Part shown: positions 44,291 to 52,137 of the stretch, piece by piece
Layout of the letters: each line of letters begins with the position of its first letter
Numbering within the stretch: position 1 is the stretch's first letter
Origin: Cerioporus squamosus
Lineage: Eukaryota; Basidiomycota; Agaricomycetes; Polyporales; Polyporaceae
NCBI GenBank assembly: GCA_022592435.1
Contig: JABYQS010000226.1
Span: forward strand, 1-52,137
Length of the DNA stretch: 52,137 nt
Reading direction: 5' to 3'
Translations under genes and position numbers: made by a program
The notes under the pieces: generated by a model
Databases searched by the model: none
Told to the model about the DNA's origin: nothing
What the model saw: only the letters and a program-made list of their open reading frames with translations

Positions 44291-46403
44291 TTATTCAGGA
44301 CGCTTCCTGAACGAGATTCTTCCGGACGGCGGCGGGACGAGACTGACGGCAAAGAAGAAGTTCTTCGGTCGCGGACCTCCGCCCTCCAGCTTCAAGTCGT
44401 AGTTCATCACGATGTATGCGAGTACCGCCCGCAGCTCGCTCGCAGCGAAGAATCGACCCGGGCTGTCGGTGGTGTCAGTCATCAGGCCCAGAGGAACGAG
44501 TCCGTCGCGAAGTACTCCAAGTAAGTACTTACCAGGATTGTTTCCCATGTCCGAAACCCACCCAGTCGAGCCCGGTCGTCGACAGCTGGTGCTTTGTCTC
44601 GTTCCCATCTTGCGCGCGCAGCCGCGCGAAGCGGAAGGGGTCGAAGGTGTCGGGGTCCGGGTACTTCTCCTTGTCGTGATGGATTGCGAACGTCGGCACG
44701 CCGACTATCGTGCCTTTCGGGATGACGGTGCCGTCGATGAGAGCGACGTCCGTCATTGCCTCGCGCAGCATCGACACTGGAACATAACCCCAGAAAATAC
44801 GTCAGGCGAGTGTGATGGCGAGGGAGCTCCGAGTGACGACGTACAGACACCCATCCCGTTATACCGGTGCGATTCTTTGAGGAAGCTGTCGACCTTCCAC
44901 ATCTTTCCGAGCGCCTGCTTCGTCCACCCCTCGGCGGCGAGGATGGGAGCGATTTCGTCCCTGAGCGGCTGAGCGTACTCGGGATGTGCGGCCAGGTCGT
45001 ACAGTGCATTGGTGAGACTCTGATAGAAGCCAAAAACGTCAGTCTCAGGAAGGCGGTGAGAGCGCGAACGACGCACCATACTCGTAGTATGCAGCGCTCC
45101 GAGGTTGGTCGACATGATTCTTATCATAATTCTCTCGTCCGTATAACCGCGTGTGACGCCCTCTTCAGTGCACATTTGCAGCACGTCGGTCTGTCGAAGC
45201 TGTCAGAGAGGCAGGTGAGATAGCGAGAGAGAGCGTACCGGCACTTGGACAGTGTCATCACCTGCCAGCTTCCGCTCGAACAGCTCGCGACGTTCGTCGA
45301 GGATGGGTTTGAGCAACCGTGTACACTTGCGCGCCGCATTCGGAGCCGCGTTGAAGAACCTGCCGATACCCACACTGAGCGTACAGACAAATCAGCACTT
45401 CGGAGTACGGGGTGAAAAGACAAAACTTACGGCAAGGCGAGGAGTATCGGAAAGATCAGGGCGGAGGCCCAAGCTGTGACAATTCCGTGGCTATATTGTG
45501 CGACAAGGTTGAGGTACTCTTTGTTTCGACCTAGGGTCAAAGTTTGGGTCAAGAACCTCTACCATTGATGGCGCGACGGCGGAACGTACATGTAGGAAAC
45601 CCGACAAACCCGCGGTTGATAACGCGGACGATGATGTCTTCGGACGTCTTGCTGGGGTTCAGGCAGACCCAACCTACACCATCGCACTTCAGTACGAGTA
45701 AAGGAAGCACAGGATACGGACTCACCGTCGCCATCTCTTGGAAGAAACTCCTGCGCCGTCACCTCGAGCTCGTCCATGAGGTCCGGCAGCATCGCGCTAA
45801 TACTGCGCGTGAGATCCTTCAGGATGAGCTCGTGGAGCCAAGTGTTCTCCCACAACTCCTTCCCTGTCACATGGTAGGATGGGAATGCCTGCACGGGCAG
45901 TTAGCTGCCATATGAACATAACGATGCTGCTGGCACGCGAACAACTGCGAGTACTCACGTTCATCAGGGCCTGCGTCAACCAGAGCTGGTCCTCTGGCCG
46001 TGTTCTGATGTCCTCCATGACCTCCGGGTTCGATACCACGACGACCCATCCGGATAGCAGTGGAATTTTGAACGGGCGACTGCCGTACTGCAATGAACGG
46101 TCGTACAGATTGGAGGTGAGGGGGGCAGGCTAAACGTATGGGATGTGACTTACCTTCTTGTATCCGTACTCCAAGAGATGCTTCCCTCGAAATAGGGTGT
46201 ACAGACCCCCGACGTAGGACATCAAGGGGAAGAAGAAGCCGCCGACGGTTGGTAGTCTGTCGAGCTGGTTCGAGGGCCCACGGTAAGCACTAATATACAC
46301 ATTGCGAAACGACGGGGCGTACCGGGCTCTTCCTCCACTTGAACCAGTACATCAGGAGTAAAATTTCAGTAGCTACAAAGAGGAGCGTCCATATGGCTGC
46401 CAT
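44291..46403 (-). CDS. Cytochrome P450, 502 aa, CYP512-like
   Basis: Eleven exons join in perfect phase: 46323-46403, 46154-46264, 45959-46087, 45726-45888, 45590-45673, 45431-45530, 45239-45374, 45077-45190, 44845-45019, 44533-44776 and 44291-44462. Residues about 5-21 (WTLLFVATEILLLMYWF) are the membrane anchor that holds P450s on the endoplasmic reticulum. The I-helix threonine region is LGALHTTSM, the ExxR motif is KESHR (about 354-358), the meander has FDPFRF, and the haem ligand Cys (about 446) is in FGHGKQSCPGRFFA. The Cys codon is split TG|C by the last intron. Overall pattern recalls basidiomycete CYP512-type enzymes that oxidise hydrophobic substrates; the subfamily call is from memory. 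An NADPH reductase partner is needed, encoded elsewhere. Confidence 0.93.
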
Positions 46404-48723
46404 CCTCAACTCTTCTGCGAGCCCTTGAAGCGTGACGATATCAGGGAGAGGTGGATTGGATGCCACCAGCTATTAGTCGAAGTGACCCAAGAGGCGGATG
46501 AGAGCTGACAGATCTGGAGCAAATGACTACGTACTCGCAGTCCAAGTAGTGAGAGTCTGAGCAAGAGCAAGGTGGTGTCTCGTCGCGGGTGGGAGAGACG
46601 CTTGGCAGCTGGCAACAGTCGCATCGTGGGACTCGGAGTGACAGCTTCGATCGTTCAGGATTGAATCCGAGCGCTGCGGAACCTTGAGTTTACCGAATGT
46701 CGCAATAATCGCAGCATTTACTAGTCCTCCGCCAACCCCATGATAGAGACGAATACCGGTGGATGAAGGTACGGCAGAAGTAAGTCTTCTACGTCGCCGG
46801 CCTTGAGATGCCGTTTCTGCAGCGCGTCGTCTTCTGCTGTCTTGAGAACGATAACCGGGTGCCACGCAGAGCCAAAGTCATGCGTAGTACGGCTTTATCT
46901 ACCACAGCATGTCTTGCTTCAATTAGTCAAAACCACCCTCAGCGACAACTGTTCCAGCGTACCTTTAAGGACCATGATCAGGCGCTTGCGGTGGAACTTG
47001 TGCAGCCACGGCGAAGTGTTCGTAATCGCAGCAGACACGAAGCCTTAGCAGTGTAACCAGAGGACATCGGAATTGGACGGAGAGTTCATTGAAGCTGCGA
47101 TACTTCGATAGATCATAGGTGGTCGTGGTACACAGTAAGAGAACATCGGCAAGATCACTCCGACGTGCCCGGTGCGCGCGTCTATCGACCTTTGTGGCTC
47201 ACAGCCACAGAATTACTATTTTCGTCAAAACCACCTCCATCGTCTTTGCATGTGTCTCGGTCCCGGGTCGACTCTAGATGCCACCAGTTATGTATACGGG
47301 CAAGATATTATGCTGAAATGCTAAACAAGACCCATAGGCAGCCATGTAACCCGAAGGACTAGTAAATGGCCGACACTCGGACAACGGAGGTGCCAGCTCA
47401 TCAGGTCAATCGCCGCAAGATCAGTACACAGCTGGTACGCATAGTCAAAGTGTGTCTCTACAGCTCTGCCGTATTGAGCCTCGGGGTTCTTGATCTGCAC
47501 GTAGTGCTAGATGAGCCTGCTTAGGTCGGCTGCGGCTGCATCCAAGTAGCCCTCTCGTTCTCGCACTGTGCCGTCCAGCAGAGCTATCCTAGACTCGATT
47601 GGACCGGATAGTACTGCGGACTGGTGAAATTGGACTGAGCACATGCGTGCTTGCCACCATTTGGCCTACTGACGGGATCGGAACCTTGGGTCGACTCGTG
47701 TGTTTACTATCCTCTGCAACCCTGCTTACGCGCTTTCCCTTATCGTCGTAGACTCAATCTTGTTATTCGTCGCAGGTGCTTGAGTAAAAGACCATGAGGC
47801 CGGAACCCATAATGAGCAGGGACCCTGTGCTCGGCCCGGTGCACTCTTGCGTTCTTAAGATTGATATCCAGTATAGATGCTCGCTGCACCGTGACAAAAG
47901 TTCGGACCATGTTCTCACTGGAAGTACGTCGATCAAGCAGCCGTCCGTTGGAGTTGCTGAACGTCTCTGGCATAGGATAGCTCGTTGGGCCCGTATACTT
48001 AGCATGTAACCCCGGCTCGAATATGCGACTACCTTTGGACTCCTGCCGCAAGCCAACGCTGCCCCCGGAATGCGAGCTCTTCGAACATCTTCCGCATAAA
48101 CGGCATCAGGGTACGCCGGACAGTTGTGAGAGCGCGAGAGGGAGAGTAGAGTGTAGGACATACCGATGTGGCTCACAAACCACCCCGAAACACTCGTCAT
48201 CCATCAATGATCACCAACCATCGCCGAATCGCGTTTGCTGACGGACGGTGGCATGAATATGAAGGTGAGTGAGTCGCTTCGCTTCTGGGCTTTGACTGAT
48301 TATTGTTCAAAGAAATCGTTGTCCTCTTGCATGCAGCATTCAGCGGACGCGACGACGTCGAGCACGGGTGGTGCCACGATGCCGGCCAGGGCAGGTCGGT
48401 GGTTGGGGTCCGCACCCGTTCAAGCGCTATTGTTCGATGGTAGAGGAAATCGACGCGTTGATGCGTACGCGTTGTTTGCCCCGGTTTGGCCCGCGCGGAT
48501 TTGGTTCATATTCTGGCTCGCCCCGGCTGGTTTCCCCTCATCTTCCTCTCCCGATACTACTTCGAGTTTCGGTCTCTTCCTTCTCTTCCCTTTCTGCTTT
48601 ACTTCTGGCTCTTTCACATTATTCCCTCATACCTCTACGACACCCTCTACTCCGTGCGACTTCACAACCACCGACCATCGCGCCAGCCGTCCAAGCTCGT
48701 TGTGACTTGCCCAGCAGTCCAGC
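46404..48723. other. About 2.3 kb without a supported gene
   Basis: Short frames only. On the minus strand 47760-48110 has coding-like stretches (RKMFEELAFRGQRWL near 48060-48105) but no usable frame through them. The 48520-48620 stretch is strongly pyrimidine-rich and probably belongs to the promoter of the next gene. Confidence 0.45.
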
Positions 48724-50114
48724 ATGAAGCACGACAACGATTACTCGAACAGCGAGTACTCCTCTTCAAGCGTCGACGGATCTGATGATAGTGACTTGGG
48801 ATCAAACGCCAACTGTGAGCCAGTCACTCACCCGGCTCCCTCCCTGCAGCGGTCGCTGCCCACTTCTGCTTCTGCCTTGACGGAGGCTACCTACGATTTC
48901 CCCTATTACCCACTGCTCACCAACCATCGAACGCGGTCCCAGAGCCCGGGTAGCTCCTCTGAGTCGGAGGAGGGCGAGGACTCTACGGTTCCTCAGGTCC
49001 TCAGGCTCCCGAAGCGCGAGAGGAGCCCTGGAGGCCCCTCGGAGTCAGAGTCCAAGGAGAGGGTGCCGATGAAGCGGTCTCGGATGATGCCAACACCCTC
49101 CCTCGCCGCCGCAGCGTGGACCACCAGCGCCCAGCCCGGGCCCTCTGGCAGCTCGGTCCGTCGGTCTCCTGAACGGCTTCCCAACAGCAATGACATAAGG
49201 TACATCCTTGTCCCTCGCCAAACGAACAGCACGTCCGCGAGCAGCACACCACTGTGGAGCGGGAAGAGCGAAGTGCGGAATGCGACAGCACCTACCCCGA
49301 CCCGCTCCGGCATCACATCTTCTGTTCTGGCCCCTACCCATACCCCGGTCGCGAACCCAATGCGGACTCCTGATGACCTGAAAGACCCTGCAAAAGCGTA
49401 CTCATTCAGTGTTGAAGACATCAGAGAGTTCCGGGAGGCCGGCGAGGGTGCCTCCAGCATCTGCGGAATTGACGGTTGCGAGGAGATCCACTCACCCGGC
49501 GATGCAGAATCGGCCAGGGATCACATTCGGAAGCACTATTCGGGGCCCAAGGGGACGACCTACTTGTGCCTCCGCCAGGGTTGCGAAGAGCCGGCTCAGG
49601 GCCCCGTGGCCGAGCAACTGCGTCACATGGAGAAGGACCATCTGTGCTGGCGATATCGCTGCCCCGATGCGAATTGCAATAAGAAGAAGGCTAAGGTTTA
49701 CGTGCGCTGGCATACCCTCCAAGGTCACTTGAAACAGTTTTGTGGCAGGAGCAACCATATGACGCGTACGTGCTTAACTCTGTTGTGAACGTTCCGGCGA
49801 TTCTGCTTGCTGACAACCTCCTTACGCGCCTGTATTCTACAGTTGAGCAGGTTCGATCGTGGATCGCGGAGCGCCAGGCCGATAGGAAGCTTCGCGAGAC
49901 TCAAGAACGGGAGCGCGGACACGCTGGACAAACGATTCTACCGGCAGACTTGGAGGATCCCACTCTACCTTCAGAGGTTGCTGATGAATCTCCCGTCGAG
50001 CTCGATGTGGAGACATCTGCGCTTCACCCCGACTTCCAAACCAGCCAGGTCGTTGCCGCAGACGCCGATGAATATGACGCCGACACGGACGACTCCGACT
50101 GGGAGTTGTCCTGA
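48724..50114 (+). CDS. C2H2-type zinc-finger protein, about 437 aa
   Basis: The exons 48724-49765 and 49843-50114 join in phase (CATATGACGC|GTACGT...CTACAG|TTGAG). The N-terminal half is Ser/Pro-rich with acidic and basic clusters (PKRERSPGGPSESESKER, VPMKRSRMM), the latter a likely nuclear signal. Three C2H2-like fingers follow: CGIDGCEE...HIRKHY (about 247-272), CLRQGCEE...HMEKDH (about 286-306) and CPDANCNK...HLKQFC (about 313-343), the last ending His-x3-Cys. The C-terminus is acidic (DADEYDADTDDSDWELS) and could activate transcription. A DNA-binding regulatory role is inferred; nothing ties it to neighbouring genes. The start follows a long pyrimidine-rich leader. Confidence 0.76.
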
Positions 50115-51483
50115 GGGTCGTTGGTGGCGAACGGCCAGCGTAGGTATGATACATCGACGATCTCTGCGTCGTCGCTTGCTGACGCTTTTGCTACGTTGTA
50201 GAACGATTGGCGCAGAGCTCCCTCAAAGCCCTGCAGCTCGCCCGGCGTCCGCTCCGTTTACACGCTCCCGCTCTTCCGGGCTTATTGCCTAGACCCGCGG
50301 ATCGCGTCACCCTCCAGAGCCCCCTCAGGCTTCTCTCTTCTATCGCCCGCCCTCTACGACTCTCTGCGCCATCGTTCTCTCTCCAAGTTTCGCCAGGATA
50401 TCCATCCACTTCTCCAGCTCGACCATGTCTCCAGCAGCCTGGCAAGAGACATCCATTTTTTTCGGCGGCTCTCTCTGTTTCTCTTTACGAACTCTACGGC
50501 AGGCAACGACTGCAACGATCTTCATTTACACGACGAGCTTCTGTCATCTCTCTTTCATATCGTTGATGGGTTCCACTTCCCTAATACGTTCTCATCCCAT
50601 TGCTCCATTTGCATTTCTCTACTATGACACGCGGGCAAGACGGCTTAAGGCTGTCCCGCAATTCATCTTCGCGCGTATGCTCTGCTGTCTCGATCATGCA
50701 TTTCTCGTACTAGTACCACCCGCCCACGTTCTCTCAGTCGCGATCAATCTCGCACCTGTCTCAGTACGCTACGCTACTCTCTCGCATGTTTTTGCAGCCC
50801 AAGGCAGCCTCGTATCTGTCGTCATGCTCCATGCATACACTTGCATCATCTCGTCTCCTACTGTAGCTATAGCTCTCCTTCACTTACTGCTCTCGCAATG
50901 ACTTTCCCCGGCGCACATTCTTCGCACTCGTGTAAATACCATACCATCTCTCATGTACGTCGGATCTTAGTATCCTATTCTAATGGCAGACTCCTCTCTG
51001 TATACACAGCCCGCCAGCAGTCAAGCAGGTTCGAACCGCGGACTTGCGGATCGCGCGCGTCTACACAAGTTCCGTATAGCTGGCACAGCCACAAAGAACC
51101 TTTTTTTCCTCCTCCAAGTATCGGCAATTCGGGCATGAAGGTGAGGGAGACTTCAGCGTGAGGTTGATAAGACATTCAATGACCAGATACTCCTCGAAAT
51201 ACGCGACGGCTTTGCTGATATGCACGATAAATCTGCAGGTACATCGTAATTGACCAAAAGGATCATGGAGGTAGCCACAGGACTCGCTGCGACATTTTTT
51301 ACCACAGTCGGTCTACACACATACAAGATGATCTGCGAGCGTATTGCGACAGTTAGCTTTGAAGAAGGAGGTCCGTGGCTGAACCAGGTGAGCTCCTATC
51401 GGCCTAACGCGTCCCTCCGAGAGCAAGCATGGGAATGACGTGCAGATCGTGCGCGAACCGTAGAGCACGGCAAGCTCTGTGAC
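50115..51483. other. No supported gene; weak exon-like signals
   Basis: The stretch 50200-50900 is pyrimidine-rich and gives a meaningless open frame. Near 51165-51400 two plus-strand pieces look coding-like (FNDQILLEIRDGFADMHDK and ATGLAATFFTTVGLHTYK) and the second is followed by a GTGAGC donor. They could be the end of a gene that I could not assemble. Confidence 0.35.
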
Positions 51484-51743
51484 ATACTGTAGAGTTTCGA
51501 CCGATGCGGTGCAGCCCCAGCGGGGGTGTGACCTGTAACCGGCCCGCAGTCGCCGGAGGCGGAAGCGGGAGGCGCCACAAATTTGCCTGATTTGGCCTGC
51601 TAAACGCCCGAAAAAAACCGGCCAGAAACGCGAAAATGGGGGCCCCAAAAGGGGGCGTGACCTGTGACCTACAGCTCGATGCGGTGGCGGCGGAGGTCCC
51701 CTGTGACCTGTGACCGCGCCGCATCGGTCGAACCTTACAGTAT
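51484..51743. mobile_element. 260-bp MITE-like element with terminal inverted repeats
   Basis: The left end (ATACTGTA, three or four variable bases, TTCGACCGATGCGG) is mirrored at 51719-51743 with small differences. Inside, GTGACCTGTAACC or GTGACCTGTGACC recurs at about 51528, 51657 and 51702, which resembles subterminal transposase-binding repeats. No coding capacity. Target-site duplication could not be fixed by eye. Confidence 0.6.
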
Positions 51744-51848
51744 TCGTGTGGAAACGCTGTCTTGTTAGCTGCATTGGGACAACATTGCAGTCCTCGGCGG
51801 ACGGCACTGTCGGCAGTGCACATGTACCCCAGTGATGAGCTGCTGCCG

Positions 51849-52088
51849 TTATGCGTGCACCTTGCGCAGCGAATGCTTGCTCGATGCCGCATCAACAATT
51901 GCGCTCGAAGTATGGTGCTCGGTGGGTGACTTTGCAAACAGGAACATAGAAGAGGGGTCTGCGGAGTCATCGGCCTCTGCCACGCGACCCACGGGTAGCG
52001 TCTCAGATTGAGCCCGACTCCGAGAGGACTCTCTTATCAGGCGTACGTTGAGCACAATCAGGTTCGATCTTCTCCCCATGAAGCTCAT
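51849..52088 (-). CDS. Possible C-terminal exon of a minus-strand gene entering from the right edge
   Basis: The minus frame reads LIRESSRSRAQSETLPVGRV, then DDSADPSSMFLFAKSPTEHH, and ends SLRKVHAstop. Composition and third-position GC look coding, and the frame is open towards the window edge. No family is recognised and upstream exons would lie outside the window. Confidence 0.3.
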   Translation of the reverse strand: MSFMGRRSNLIVLNVRLIRESSRSRAQSETLPVGRVAEADDSADPSSMFLFAKSPTEHHTSSAIVDAASSKHSLRKVHA

Positions 52089-52137
52089 TGGCTCTGATTG
52101 CAGCTAGCCGAGTACTTCTAGTGGACCTGAGGCCGTC

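Noticed and set aside
44412..44972. 186-codon plus-strand open frame
   Set aside because: Antisense of P450 exons with no protein-like features of its own.
41551..46403. Complete secondary-metabolite cluster
   Set aside because: Only two tailoring-type enzymes are visible; no terpene cyclase, polyketide or peptide synthase, transporter or dedicated regulator can be tied to them.
50425..50901. 158-codon plus-strand open frame
   Set aside because: Produced by pyrimidine-rich sequence (Ser/Leu/Phe-rich), with no splice or start context.
51011..51092. tRNA-like sequence on the minus strand (GGTTCGAACC box and a 6-bp terminal pairing)
   Set aside because: The T-arm is four bases out of register with the acceptor pairing, there is no proper A box and no anticodon arm could be folded.

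Overview
The window is fungal nuclear DNA, most likely from a mushroom-forming basidiomycete (Agaricomycetes). Coding runs are repeatedly broken by introns of about 36-80 bases with GT...AG ends, and exon phases match across them when joined by hand. The genes are loosely spaced on both strands, there is no operon logic, and the recognisable families (KDM3-like JmjC protein, CYP512-like P450, GMC oxidoreductase, WD40 proteins, clathrin heavy chain) fit that group. All exon models were built by eye from splice sites and reading phase. No database search was possible.

Layout. 1-5.7 kb: the frameshifted tail of a large orphan protein, a small low-complexity protein, a decayed clathrin heavy chain fragment, and a single-pass membrane protein. 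6-13.3 kb: a WD40 protein with a C-terminal membrane segment, broken pieces including a probable UFD4/TRIP12-type HECT ligase fragment, and a complete KDM3-like JmjC gene. 15.3-19 kb: a second WD40 gene on the minus strand, a decayed copy of part of the 31.7-33.8 kb gene split by a 207-bp inverted-repeat element, a 48-bp-arm hairpin and the first cluster of a dispersed palindromic repeat. 20-26.4 kb: two paralogous two-exon orphan genes on the minus strand around a small orphan gene; the second has a tandemly duplicated upstream region. 27-38 kb: two more members of the large orphan family (one intact at 831 codons, one frameshifted) flanking a zinc/coiled-coil/membrane gene and further repeat clusters. 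39-41.5 kb: an 81-bp tandem repeat, a 15-unit 33-bp minisatellite and an AT-rich stretch. 41.5-46.4 kb: an intact GMC oxidoreductase and an intact P450, both minus strand. 48.7-50.1 kb: a zinc-finger protein. 51.5-51.7 kb: a second inverted-repeat element.

How it fits together. The left 40 kb looks like accessory, duplication-rich DNA: paralogues in several states of decay, intron-bearing fragments of housekeeping genes and non-autonomous elements. The right 10 kb is more orderly; there the P450 and GMC enzyme are plausible partners in oxidising a small molecule, although no backbone synthase is present. The most interesting unknowns are the three-copy orphan family, the ten-copy palindromic repeat and the mosaic of captured gene fragments.
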